24,263 bases of DNA from UBA2428 sp002343545. Lineage in GTDB: Bacteria; Bdellovibrionota; UBA2428. Made by a program: the position numbers and the translations under genes. Below, piece after piece: positions 7,976 through 15,063 of the stretch. Positions within the stretch are counted from its first letter, which is position 1, and each line of letters opens with the position of its first letter. The stretch is from contig CALFZE010000051.1 of NCBI GenBank assembly GCA_937952285.1, positions 1-24,263 of the forward strand. The letters are read 5' to 3'. The notes beneath the pieces were generated by a model. It made no database searches and was not told the DNA's origin. It was given only the letters and a program-made list of their open reading frames with translations.

Positions 7976-9358
7976 ATGTCGGAAACGTTGCGCGAAATCG
8001 AAGCGAGTTGGCGACGGCAGCGGGACTTTTTCGCGAGCGGGGCGACCCGCGAGTTGGATGCCCGACGTCGGGTCCTCAAACGTTTCAAGGAAGTCCTCGT
8101 CCGCTTTGAGCCCCGCTTTCTCGAAGCGCTCCGGCTCGATCTCGGCAAGCCCGAGTTCGAGGCCTACGCGAGCGAGATCGGGTTCCTGTACACGGATATC
8201 GACGAGACCCTGCGCAATCTCGCGAAGTGGGCCAAGCCCAAGCGCGTGTCGACCCCGCTCGTTCAGAAGCCCGGCAAGAGCCTGATCTACGCCGAACCCC
8301 GGGGGCTCGTGCTCATTCTCGCGCCTTGGAACTACCCCGTGCAGCTTTTGCTCTCGCCGCTCGTCGGCGCGATCGCGGCGGGCAATGCCGTCATGCTCAA
8401 GCCTTCCGAGCTCGCGCCGCATTGTTCGGCGGTCCTGAAGGACTTTGTCGCGGAGACCTTCGATCCGGCCTGGGTCCACCTTTTCGAGGGCGGGGCCGAG
8501 GTCGCGCAGGGGCTGCTCGAGCTTCGCTTCGATCACGTCTTCTTTACGGGTAGCACGAAGCTCGGACGGGTCGTGGCGCAGGCGGCGGCTCGCCACCTGA
8601 CCCCGGTCACGTTGGAGCTGGGCGGGAAGTCGCCCTGCCTGATCGACGAGGGGGTGCCGCTCGATGTCGGGGCTCGCCGTATCGTTTGGGGCAAGTTCTT
8701 TAACGCCGGTCAGACTTGCGTGGCGCCGGATTACCTCCTCGTGCCGAAGGCTGAGATGGAGGTCTGGAAGCGGGCGCTCGCGTCGGAACTGCGCGAGGCT
8801 TTGGGCGAAGACCCGGCTTTGAGCCCGGACTACGCTCGCGTCGTGAATGACAAGCATTTCGATCGCTTAGAGGGACTTCTTGAAGGGGCTTCGATTGTGA
8901 TCGGGGGGCGGCGGGATCGCGCGACCCGCTACTTCGAACCCACGATCGTGGAGGGGCTCGCGCCCGACTCGGCGTTGTTGCACGACGAAATCTTCGGGCC
9001 GATTTTGCCGCTCGTTCCTTACGAAACCCTCGAAGAGGCGCTTCGCTTTGTCGCGGATCGCCCGCAGCCCTTGGCCTTCTACCTTTTTACGAAACGTTCG
9101 AACGTCGAGCGTGAGGTCTTGGCGCGGGTTTCCTTCGGCGGCGGCTGCGTGAACGACACGATCCTGCACGTGGCCAATCCCCAGCTTCCCTTCGGCGGGG
9201 TCGGGGAGAGCGGGATGGGGCGCTACCACGGCCGCTACTCCTTCGCGACTTTTTCGCACTTCAAGGGCGTTATCCACAAACCCTTCGCGATGGACCCCGT
9301 GTTCCGCTACCGGCCCTACGCCAAACGCATCGGGCTCATCCGAAAGATGCTCAAGTAG
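7976..9358 (+). CDS. Aldehyde dehydrogenase, class 3 (ALDH3-like)
   Basis: NAD(P)-dependent aldehyde dehydrogenase of 460 residues. The short N-terminus, P-W-N-Y-P (N119), general base E214 in L-E-L-G-G-K-S-P, and catalytic C248 in N-A-G-Q-T-C-V-A-P-D-Y place it in the ALDH3/coniferyl-aldehyde dehydrogenase group, which oxidises medium- and long-chain or aromatic aldehydes. The C-terminal region is basic and hydrophobic (F-R-Y-R-P-Y-A-K-R-I-G-L-I-R-K-M), which in this group can promote membrane association. The substrate is not determined. It lies in a plus-strand series, separated by 70 nt from the nitroreductase gene. No strong ribosome site is visible before the ATG. Confidence 0.94.
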   Translation: MSETLREIEASWRRQRDFFASGATRELDARRRVLKRFKEVLVRFEPRFLEALRLDLGKPEFEAYASEIGFLYTDIDETLRNLAKWAKPKRVSTPLVQKPGKSLIYAEPRGLVLILAPWNYPVQLLLSPLVGAIAAGNAVMLKPSELAPHCSAVLKDFVAETFDPAWVHLFEGGAEVAQGLLELRFDHVFFTGSTKLGRVVAQAAARHLTPVTLELGGKSPCLIDEGVPLDVGARRIVWGKFFNAGQTCVAPDYLLVPKAEMEVWKRALASELREALGEDPALSPDYARVVNDKHFDRLEGLLEGASIVIGGRRDRATRYFEPTIVEGLAPDSALLHDEIFGPILPLVPYETLEEALRFVADRPQPLAFYLFTKRSNVEREVLARVSFGGGCVNDTILHVANPQLPFGGVGESGMGRYHGRYSFATFSHFKGVIHKPFAMDPVFRYRPYAKRIGLIRKMLK

Positions 9359-9428
9359 GGCGCCGCGGGCCTCCGGAATCGGGCCCGGGGATTTGCCCGA
9401 CCGGCCGGTCCGTCCTAAGCTCCGGGCC

Positions 9429-10058
9429 ATGAGTTTCGTGGAGCGTTTACATTGGCGCGCGGCCGTCCAGACCTTCGATACGACGAAGCCCCTGCAGGCC
9501 GCCGATCTGGAAAAAATTCTCGAAGCGGCGCGCATGGCGCCCACGTCGAACGGCCTCCAGCCTTTCCACGTCCACGTCGTGAGCGACGCCGAGACGAAGG
9601 AAAAGCTCGGGGCCGCGGGCTACCGCCAAAAGCAGTGGACGACGGCGCCCGTGACGCTTGTCTTCACGAGCCGCCACGACGTCGGCGCGCGCATCACCGA
9701 TTACATGGACCTCGCGGCCGGCGGCGATCCCGCGCGTCGCGAAGCCCTCGGCAAGTTCGAAGGCAGCCTGCGCCGGTGGGCCGAACGTCTGAGCGAAGAG
9801 CAGATCTTCGAATGGGCCTCGCGGCAGGCCTACATCGCGCTCGGCTTTGCCATGGCGGCTTGCGCCGAGCTCGGCATCGACAGCTGCCCGATGGAAGGCT
9901 TCGTGCCGGCCGAGTTCGACAGCATTCTGGGGCTGCCGCCGGGGCGCAAGAGCGTCGTGGCGCTCAGCATCGGTTACCGCGATACGACCGTGAAAGTGCG
10001 CGACAAGCTGCGCTTCTCCGAAAAAGACCTATTTACCCAAGGAGTCTTCAAAAAATGA
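9429..10058 (+). CDS. Nitroreductase-family FMN oxidoreductase
   Basis: Protein of 209 residues with the nitroreductase fold signatures: W-R-A-A-V-Q-T-F-D at the N-terminus, A-A-R-M-A-P-T-S-N-G-L-Q-P-F-H-V for FMN phosphate binding, and A-Y-I-A-L-G-F-A-M-A-A-C-A-E-L-G-I-D-S-C in the second half. It resembles NfsB/YdjA-type NAD(P)H-dependent enzymes that reduce nitro compounds, quinones or similar acceptors. ATG 9429 is preferred over an upstream TTG at 9393 because the family starts at the S-F-V-E-R-L region. The stop codon overlaps the start of the secreted HMA protein (ATGA), and a Shine-Dalgarno for that gene (AAGGAG at 10039-10044) lies inside this coding region. Confidence 0.9.
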   Translation: MSFVERLHWRAAVQTFDTTKPLQAADLEKILEAARMAPTSNGLQPFHVHVVSDAETKEKLGAAGYRQKQWTTAPVTLVFTSRHDVGARITDYMDLAAGGDPARREALGKFEGSLRRWAERLSEEQIFEWASRQAYIALGFAMAACAELGIDSCPMEGFVPAEFDSILGLPPGRKSVVALSIGYRDTTVKVRDKLRFSEKDLFTQGVFKK

Positions 10059-10447
10059 AAACCCTCTCCCTCGTTCTCGTCGCTTCGGGGCTCTTCGCTT
10101 CGTCGGCCGCCTTCGCGAATTGCGGCGGTAGCGATGCCACGGCCTGCGTTCAGGCGCCGAACCGCAAGGTCAGCTTCGCGATGCCCGAAGGCGGCGCGGG
10201 CGCCCCGGTCGTGAAGAAGGGCGAGACGGCCGTGTTCCTGGTCAAGGGCATGCACTGCCCGAGCTGCGAATCCAAGGTGACCAAGGCCATCGAGAACGCC
10301 GGTTTCTCGGCGAGCCGCATCGCCGTCGACCACGCGACGGGCCGCGCCTCGTTCGAGTGCGGCGCGAAGACCTGCGATCTTTCCACGCTCTTCAAGAAGA
10401 TCGACTCGCTCGGTTACAAGGCCAAGCGCGAAGCCGTCGGGGGCTAA
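10055..10447 (+). CDS. Periplasmic heavy-metal-associated (HMA) domain protein
   Basis: Protein of 130 residues with a signal peptide (M-K-T-L-S-L-V-L-V-A, cleavage likely after A-F-A at residue 21). A short Cys-containing linker (C23, C31) follows, then an HMA fold around residues 58-125 with the metal motif G-M-H-C68-P-S-C71. Two extra cysteines (C102, C107) near the end could give a second thiol pair. HMA domains bind Cu(I), Hg, Zn or Cd; secreted stand-alone versions resemble MerP or a periplasmic copper chaperone. The ATG overlaps the nitroreductase stop, with AAGGAG 10 nt upstream. It lies in the GC-rich backbone, not in the metal island downstream. Confidence 0.85.
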   Translation: MKTLSLVLVASGLFASSAAFANCGGSDATACVQAPNRKVSFAMPEGGAGAPVVKKGETAVFLVKGMHCPSCESKVTKAIENAGFSASRIAVDHATGRASFECGAKTCDLSTLFKKIDSLGYKAKREAVGG

Positions 10448-10450
10448 GGC

Positions 10451-11743
10451 TTGGCGGGCGCGGATTACATCCCGGGTTTCGGCAACGACGTCTCGACGGA
10501 GGCCCTCGCGGGCACGCTCCCCGTGGGACGAAATTCGCCCCAGCGGGTCGCGCACGGACTTTACGCCGAACAGCTGAGCGGCTCGGCTTTTACGGCCCCG
10601 CGCAGCGAGAACAAGCGCACGTGGACCTACCGGATCCGCCCTTCGGTCGTGCAGGGCGTCTTCCAGTCTTTCGCGCTTCCGTCGCTCAAGAGTGACTTCG
10701 ATCCGGCCCACCTCGACCCGAGCCCGATGCGGTGGGACGCCTACGAGCTTCCGCGCGCGGGTGTGGATTTTCTCGAGGGGCTGACGACGATTTGCGGGAA
10801 TGGCTCGGCGCTCGAACAGCGCGGGCTCGGCGTTCACCTTTACGCCTTCGATCGCCCGATGAAGGATCGCTTCTTTTACTCGGCCGACGGCGAATGGCTC
10901 TTCGTTCCGTGGGAGGGCACGCTCGTGCTCGAGACGGAGCTCGGTCGGCTCGAGGTCGCGCCGGGTTCGATCGGCGTCGTTCCGCGCGGCGTGAAGTATC
11001 GCGTCGAGGCGCTCGGCGGGGGCCGCGCGCGCGGTTACGTCTGCGAAAACTACGGGCGCTTCTTCCGCCTGCCCGACCTCGGTCCGATCGGCGCCAACGG
11101 ACTCGCGCAGCCGCGCGATTTCGAAACGCCCGTGGCGCGCTTCGAGGAGCGCACGGGGAACTTTGAGCTCGTCGCCAAATTCGGCGGCCGGCTTTTCCGC
11201 GCGTCGATCGGGCATTCGCCCCTCGACGTCGTCGCGTGGCACGGCAACTACGCGCCCTATCGCTACGACCTTTCGCGCTTCAACACGATCGGCTCGATCA
11301 GCTTTGATCATCCCGATCCTTCGATCTTCACCGTGCTGACTTCGCCGAGCGATCAGGCCGGCACGGCCAACTGCGACTTCGTCATCTTCCCGCCGCGCTG
11401 GCTCGTGGGCGAAGACACCTTCCGCCCACCTTACTACCACCGTAACTGCATGAGCGAGTTCATGGGGCTCGTGAAGGGTGTCTACGACGCCAAAGAAGCG
11501 GGTTTCGTGCCGGGCGGATCGAGCCTGCACAACGCGATGACGGGGCACGGCCCGGACCGCGCGACCTTCGAGAAGGCGTCGAGCGCCAAGCTCGCGCCGC
11601 AGAAGATCGACGACACGCTCGCCTTCATGTTCGAAAGCCGCTACGTCTTCGTGCCCACGGAGTGGGCGCTCAAGACGCCGCTGCGTCAGGCCGGCTACCG
11701 CGATTGTTGGCAGGATCTGGGCGCGGAGTTCCGGCGGCCCTGA
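10451..11743 (+). CDS. hmgA: Homogentisate 1,2-dioxygenase
   Basis: Ring-cleaving iron dioxygenase of tyrosine/phenylalanine catabolism, converting homogentisate to maleylacetoacetate. Length 430 residues, as usual for the family. The N-terminal signature G-F-G-N-D-V-S-T-E-A and P-V-G-R-N-S-P-Q is present. The iron ligands fit the known spacing: H330 in Y-Y-H-R-N-C, E336, and H366 in M-T-G-H-G-P-D, offsets of 6 and 30 as in the characterised enzyme. The start must be TTG 10451, because an in-frame stop ends two codons upstream and no ATG or GTG follows before the conserved N-terminus. The partner genes for maleylacetoacetate isomerase and fumarylacetoacetase are not in the window. Confidence 0.95.
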   Translation: MAGADYIPGFGNDVSTEALAGTLPVGRNSPQRVAHGLYAEQLSGSAFTAPRSENKRTWTYRIRPSVVQGVFQSFALPSLKSDFDPAHLDPSPMRWDAYELPRAGVDFLEGLTTICGNGSALEQRGLGVHLYAFDRPMKDRFFYSADGEWLFVPWEGTLVLETELGRLEVAPGSIGVVPRGVKYRVEALGGGRARGYVCENYGRFFRLPDLGPIGANGLAQPRDFETPVARFEERTGNFELVAKFGGRLFRASIGHSPLDVVAWHGNYAPYRYDLSRFNTIGSISFDHPDPSIFTVLTSPSDQAGTANCDFVIFPPRWLVGEDTFRPPYYHRNCMSEFMGLVKGVYDAKEAGFVPGGSSLHNAMTGHGPDRATFEKASSAKLAPQKIDDTLAFMFESRYVFVPTEWALKTPLRQAGYRDCWQDLGAEFRRP

Positions 11744-13023
11744 TGGCGAAGATCGTCATCGTGGGCGGAGGTTTCGCGGGGCTGCGGGTCGCGCGCGAGC
11801 TCGCCGGCGACGCGCGCTTCGAGGTCACGCTCCTCGACCGACGCAACCACCACATCTTCCAGCCGCTGCTTTACCAGGTCGCGACGGCCGCGCTGAGCCC
11901 CGCCGAGATCGCCGTGCCCCTGCGCACGACGCTCGCGGGCGCGACCAACGTCGAGGTGCGCCTGGCCGAGGTGCGCGACGTCGACCTGGCCGGCCGTCGG
12001 GTCGTGACGGATCGCGGGGACTTTCTCTACGACCGTCTCGTGCTCGCTTGCGGCGCGACCCATAGCTACTTCGGCAAGGAAGAGTGGGAGCCTGTAGCGC
12101 CGGGGCTCAAGACCCTCGAGCAGGCGACCGAGATCCGGCGCCGCGTGCTGCAGGCCTTCGAGGAGGCCGAGAACGCAAGCGTGCCCGAGCTGGCCGCCTT
12201 CCACCAAAGTTTCGTCGTCGTGGGCGCTGGCCCCACCGGCGTCGAGCTCGCCGGGACGCTCGGCGAAATCAACCAGTTCTCCATCTCGGGAGATTTCCGC
12301 CGGCTTTCGCCGAAGGACACGCGGATTTACCTGATCGAGGCGGGCCCGCGCATATTGCCGAGTTTCTCCGAAGCGCTCGGGGCCCGCGCGCGTCGCGACC
12401 TCGAGTCGCTCGGCGTCGAAGTCCTGACCGGCACGAAGGTGCTGGGGATCGACGACAAAGGCGTCGACGTCGAAGGCGCGCGCACCGGCCGCATCCGGGC
12501 GGCGACCGTGCTCTGGGCGGCGGGCGTGCAGGCTTCGCCGATCAACCGGCGTCTCGGCCTCGCGCTCGATCGCGCGGGCCGCGTGCCCGTGGGCGAGGAT
12601 CTGTCGCTCGCGGGTCACCCCGAAGTCTTCGTCATCGGCGATCAGGCCCACCGCGAGCAGGACGGCAAAACGCTTCCGGGGGTTGCCCCCGTCGCCATGC
12701 AGCAGGGGGCCTTCGTCGCGCGCGCCTTGCGGGCCGAGCTCGAGTCGCGGCCGCGCGGGGTTTTCCGCTACCGCGATAAGGGCCAGATGGCCACGATCGG
12801 CCGCAGCCGCGCCGTGGCCGAGGTTGGCCCGCTCCGGATGACGGGGTGGCTGGCGTGGATGGCTTGGCTCTTCGTGCACATCCTCTACCTGCTCGACTTC
12901 CGGAATCGCTTTTTCGTGCTCTTGGAATGGACCTGGAGTTACGTCAGCTTCCGCCGGGGCGCGCGCCTCATCCTTTCGAAGGCTTGGCGCAGCTTCGGGG
13001 ATTCCCCGAAAGCCGCGGAATAG
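11743..13023 (+). CDS. ndh: Type II NADH dehydrogenase (NDH-2), FAD-dependent
   Basis: Protein of 426 residues with two dinucleotide folds: FAD-binding G-G-G-F-A-G at the N-terminus and NADH-binding V-V-V-G-A-G-P-T-G-V-E-L-A-G near residue 165. The quinone-site-like segment Q-P-L-L-Y-Q-V-A-T-A-A-L-S-P follows the first fold. A further flavin contact region is V-I-G-D-Q-A-H, and A-P-V-A-M-Q-Q-G lies after it. The C-terminus carries a hydrophobic, Trp-rich amphipathic stretch for inner-membrane attachment. It transfers electrons from NADH to quinone without proton pumping. The start overlaps the hmgA stop by one base (TGATG), so the two are translationally linked. It is the last backbone gene before the tRNA. 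Confidence 0.93.
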   Translation: MAKIVIVGGGFAGLRVARELAGDARFEVTLLDRRNHHIFQPLLYQVATAALSPAEIAVPLRTTLAGATNVEVRLAEVRDVDLAGRRVVTDRGDFLYDRLVLACGATHSYFGKEEWEPVAPGLKTLEQATEIRRRVLQAFEEAENASVPELAAFHQSFVVVGAGPTGVELAGTLGEINQFSISGDFRRLSPKDTRIYLIEAGPRILPSFSEALGARARRDLESLGVEVLTGTKVLGIDDKGVDVEGARTGRIRAATVLWAAGVQASPINRRLGLALDRAGRVPVGEDLSLAGHPEVFVIGDQAHREQDGKTLPGVAPVAMQQGAFVARALRAELESRPRGVFRYRDKGQMATIGRSRAVAEVGPLRMTGWLAWMAWLFVHILYLLDFRNRFFVLLEWTWSYVSFRRGARLILSKAWRSFGDSPKAAE

Positions 13024-13036
13024 CGGGGCGGGGGCC

Positions 13037-13063
13037 TTGTCAGGCTCCGAGGCTTCGTCTAAT
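13037..13063 (+). promoter_or_regulatory. Candidate promoter for tRNA-Ala
   Basis: TTGTCA (13037-13042) and TCTAAT (13058-13063) each match the sigma-70 hexamers at five of six positions, but the 15-nt spacer is short. Transcription would start about 17 nt before the mature tRNA. Weak support: seen by eye only. Confidence 0.35.
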
Positions 13064-13086
13064 TAAATTCACCGTTCGTTCAGTTC

Positions 13087-13163
13087 GGGCACGTAGCTCA
13101 GTTTGGGAGAGCGCCACAATGGCATTGTGGAGGTCGTCGGTTCGATCCCGATCGTGTCCACCA
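13087..13163 (+). tRNA. tRNA-Ala (anticodon GGC)
   Basis: Complete cloverleaf. The acceptor stem GGGCACG pairs with CGTGTCC, including a G3-U70 wobble, the alanine identity element. The D-arm is GCTC/GAGC. The anticodon stem CCACA/TGTGG encloses loop ATGGCAT, giving anticodon GGC for codon GCC. The T-arm has GTCGG-TTCGATC-CCGAT-like pairing. The 3' CCA is encoded. It stands at the switch from GC-rich backbone to the more AT-rich metal island, a common insertion point for genomic islands. Confidence 0.96.
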
Positions 13164-13502
13164 TTTTTCAGGAAGCAAGATCTCCTGAATTTGGTCTTCA
13201 AAACCTAAATCACTTTAATCACAACCAATAAGATTCGGGCACCTAGCTCGACAGCCGCTGCTCGAACTTCACAGAAGTTCACACGAATTCACGGGGTTTT
13301 TCTTGGTTGGTCTTGGTCCAGTCTTGGCGCCATAGCAATCCCGGGCGTTTTTGCGCAATAGCAGTTTCTGCGCTGCTCCTACCTATGAAACGAACTTACA
13401 AGCGCACTCTCCAGAGGGTGCTATGGGACGTGGATTCTAGGTAGCTACTTTCGGTCCAGAAAGCCTCTCCGAGTTTTCGATTGCGAAACAAAAGGAGGAA
13501 AT
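13164..13502. other. Island junction region without a confident gene
   Basis: About 340 bp between the tRNA and the first island gene. It holds a 7-bp hairpin (13167-13173 with 13183-13189) lacking a downstream T-run. A 16-bp near-copy of the tRNA leader and 5' end lies at 13234-13249 (15 of 16 bases match 13084-13099). A perfect 7-bp palindromic repeat is at 13264-13270/13274-13280, and three TCTTGG words start at 13301, 13311 and 13322. A possible 19-codon ORF (13385-13444, starting M-K-R-T-Y-K-R-T) has no clear ribosome site. AAAGGAGG just before 13503 is the ribosome site of the next gene. Confidence 0.6.
13234..13249 (+). repeat. Partial duplicate of the tRNA-Ala 5' region
   Basis: TTCGGGCAC-C-TAGCTC repeats 13084-13099 with one change (G to C). 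It covers three bases of leader and the first 13 bases of the tRNA, then similarity stops. It may be a remnant of an old tRNA copy or of an integration/excision event. Sixteen bases is short, but the distance of only 150 bp makes coincidence less likely. Confidence 0.5.
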
Positions 13503-14150
13503 ATGGACCGACGTTTAAGCAATCGTTTCGTGAACAAAAGTGTCTCGAAAGAGGCTCTTGCCATCAAGGCCCTGAGGCTCGCAAAAGGCCTTTCTCGTAG
13601 GGAAGCCGGAGCGCTCTGTGGATGTTCCGCAAGGGCCTTCGAACAGCTCGAAAATGGACGGTGTGGCTTCACCGGGAGGCGGACAGAACGCATCATCCGA
13701 GCTCTCGGCTACTCAATGGCGGACTTCGATGAAGCCGCAAAAGATCCCGAATCTCTGATCCAGACCGTAACGGTGGCGGCTCAGGATGAGGAACCGAAAG
13801 AGCGAAAACCACGACGAAGCTGTTTCAGAGTGATTACCAAAGAAACTCGTATTTTGCGGATACTCCGAGAGCGGCGGGGGTTGACCCAGAGTGAGGCCTC
13901 AGTGCGCTGCGGATACACCTACGCTATTTTGGGGCAGATCGAAAATGGGCGCATCAATTTACCCCCTACGCGGATCAAACACATTGTTGGCAGCCTGGGC
14001 TACAGCATGGACGAATACGAACGTCTCATGGAGGCAGAGATACTGAGAGATGAACTCATTGCAGAGTGTACGGCGCTTATTAGCCAACTCGATGACCATA
14101 AGATTTCTTCGGTTAGGACGGTGATTAAATCGCTAGGGGGTTGGAGATGA
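13503..14150 (+). CDS. Tandem helix-turn-helix (XRE-like) regulator
   Basis: Protein of 215 residues with two similar HTH units. The first is at about residues 19-72 (A-L-R-L-A-K-G-L-S-R-R-E-A… E-Q-L-E-N-G-R… I-I-R-A-L-G-Y-S-M). The second is at about 115-170 (L-R-E-R-R-G-L-T-Q-S-E-A… G-Q-I-E-N-G-R… I-V-G-S-L-G-Y-S-M-D-E-Y). The two share N-G-R and L-G-Y-S-M, so an internal duplication is likely. A charged linker joins them. It probably binds DNA through paired half-sites; the target is unknown. AAAGGAGG six bases before the ATG is a near-perfect ribosome site. The stop overlaps the start of the next small gene (ATGA). First gene of the island after the tRNA. Confidence 0.8.
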   Translation: MDRRLSNRFVNKSVSKEALAIKALRLAKGLSRREAGALCGCSARAFEQLENGRCGFTGRRTERIIRALGYSMADFDEAAKDPESLIQTVTVAAQDEEPKERKPRRSCFRVITKETRILRILRERRGLTQSEASVRCGYTYAILGQIENGRINLPPTRIKHIVGSLGYSMDEYERLMEAEILRDELIAECTALISQLDDHKISSVRTVIKSLGGWR

Positions 14151-14395
14151 GCAGAAGAATCTCTTTGGGGCTAGGATTCCTTATAGGCATAGCGAGCGGA
14201 CAGGGGTTCATTCAGAAGTCCCCGGACGAGTTGGTTTCCTGGGTACGTCGGATATATTTTGATCAGATCAAATTGCTTAAGATCGAGTGGGGTAATCCTG
14301 GCTTTTGCACCGAATGGGACCGCGACTACGATGCTCAAACTAAATCCTGCGGTAGACGCAGAAAATTTATCAAACGCTACATGCGGACTAACTGA
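14147..14395 (+). CDS. Small Cys-pair protein with WGxPGFCTEWDRDY motif, copy A
   Basis: Protein of 82 residues that I do not recognise. The N-terminus (I-S-L-G-L-G-F-L-I-G-I-A-S-G) is a weak signal peptide or membrane anchor. The rest is a compact charged domain with W-G-N-P-G-F-C54-T-E-W-D-R-D-Y and S-C68-G-R-R. A paralogue with the same core is at about 18,680-18,889, also upstream of an ArsR gene. The two differ at many third codon positions while keeping the protein motif, which indicates a selected, real protein. The ATG overlaps the upstream regulator's stop (ATGA), with GGGGG about seven bases before it. If exported, the two cysteines could form a disulfide or bind metal; that is inference. 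Confidence 0.75.
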   Translation: MSRRISLGLGFLIGIASGQGFIQKSPDELVSWVRRIYFDQIKLLKIEWGNPGFCTEWDRDYDAQTKSCGRRRKFIKRYMRTN

Positions 14396-14403
14396 TCCTA
14401 CGT

Positions 14404-14436
14404 GTGCTTCTCGGGGACCAGCCGTCCGGGAAGCAC
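14404..14436 (+). other. Hairpin after copy A
   Basis: GTGCTTC (14404-14410) pairs perfectly with GAAGCAC (14430-14436), and inside it GGAC (14415-14418) pairs with GTCC (14424-14427) around loop CAGCC. It begins 8 nt after the copy A stop. There is no T-run, so it is not a standard intrinsic terminator; it could stabilise the 3' end or act with Rho. The remaining ~200 bp to the ArsR operator shows no gene I can support. Confidence 0.45.
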
Positions 14437-14635
14437 CTATTGCTCTGGAAGTAGGTAAGACAAATTGATCCGGAAAAGCTGGTAAAACGAAAGCCATTAC
14501 CTACCAAGCCCCCGATGTGGTTCGTGGGTACTGGGAGGGAGTCTATCCAATGGCTTGGTGGGCGCATGGGCCGGGAGTCTCGGCGCCTCGGAACCTCCAA
14601 GCTTGACGTGATTTTCCCTAGACCCGCAGAAATGC

Positions 14636-14663
14636 GCATAGTTGCTTCTATGCGCAACTATGC
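14636..14663. promoter_or_regulatory. ArsR operator 1 (perfect inverted repeat)
   Basis: GCATAGTTGC at 14636-14645 and GCAACTATGC at 14654-14663 form a perfect 10-bp inverted repeat with an 8-nt spacer. The layout equals that of the second operator near 19,295-19,322. The right arm includes the probable ArsR start codon (ATG 14660), so a bound repressor would cover the promoter and start site. Confidence 0.8.
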
Positions 14664-15052
14664 AACTCGCAAATTTTCAGCCCTCGGCGCTCTTTCAGGC
14701 TTTGTCGGACCCTATCCGTATTCGAATTATTCGGCTGCTTGCCTCCGCGAAAGATGAAATCTGCCTTTGCGAGTTGGCCGGAAGTCTCGATGAGCCGGAG
14801 TATAAGCTTTCGAGACATCTTAAAGTCTTGCGGCAATCGGGTTTGCTGTCGGCTGAGAAGGACGGTCGGTGGGTTTACCATCGCTTGGCCAGGGGTTCCC
14901 AGCTGAACTTACTTTATCGGTTCATTCGAGGGATCGACGATTCGGATCGTCAACTCGGAAAAGACCTGAATCGCTTTAACGAACTACGGGAACTTCGCGG
15001 AGGGGAAAGATGTCGGTCATTGCCGCGCTCGTCCTCCGTCGCATCGGTTTGA
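14660..15052 (+). CDS. ArsR/SmtB-family metal-responsive repressor 1
   Basis: Protein of 130 residues with a winged-helix fold: F-Q-A-L-S-D-P-I-R at the start, the metal-motif helix E-I-C35-L-C37-E-L (an ELCVC-type site), the recognition helix S-R-H-L-K-V-L-R-Q-S-G-L, and the wing E-K-D-G-R-W-V-Y-H-R. A further Cys lies near the end (C118). The CxC site is the type that binds As(III), Cd or Pb and releases DNA. ATG 14660 is chosen because it gives the same N-terminal length as the second ArsR (F-Q at residues 12-13 in both); a TTG at 14642 is the alternative. No ribosome site precedes it. The stop is 11 nt before the permease start, so they form an operon. Confidence 0.9.
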   Translation: MQLANFQPSALFQALSDPIRIRIIRLLASAKDEICLCELAGSLDEPEYKLSRHLKVLRQSGLLSAEKDGRWVYHRLARGSQLNLLYRFIRGIDDSDRQLGKDLNRFNELRELRGGERCRSLPRSSSVASV

Positions 15053-15063
15053 GGGGACTAAAG

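Noticed and set aside
9974..11548. Minus-strand open frame of 524 codons
   Set aside because: Antisense to hmgA, whose iron ligands are all present; composition is Arg/Ala/Glu-rich with no motif.
13385..13444. Possible 19-codon leader peptide (M-K-R-T-Y-K-R-T…)
   Set aside because: No ribosome site and too short to support; noted only in the junction entry.
14515..14757. Open frame of 80 codons before arsR 1
   Set aside because: It overlaps the operator and the ArsR coding region, with no motif or ribosome site.
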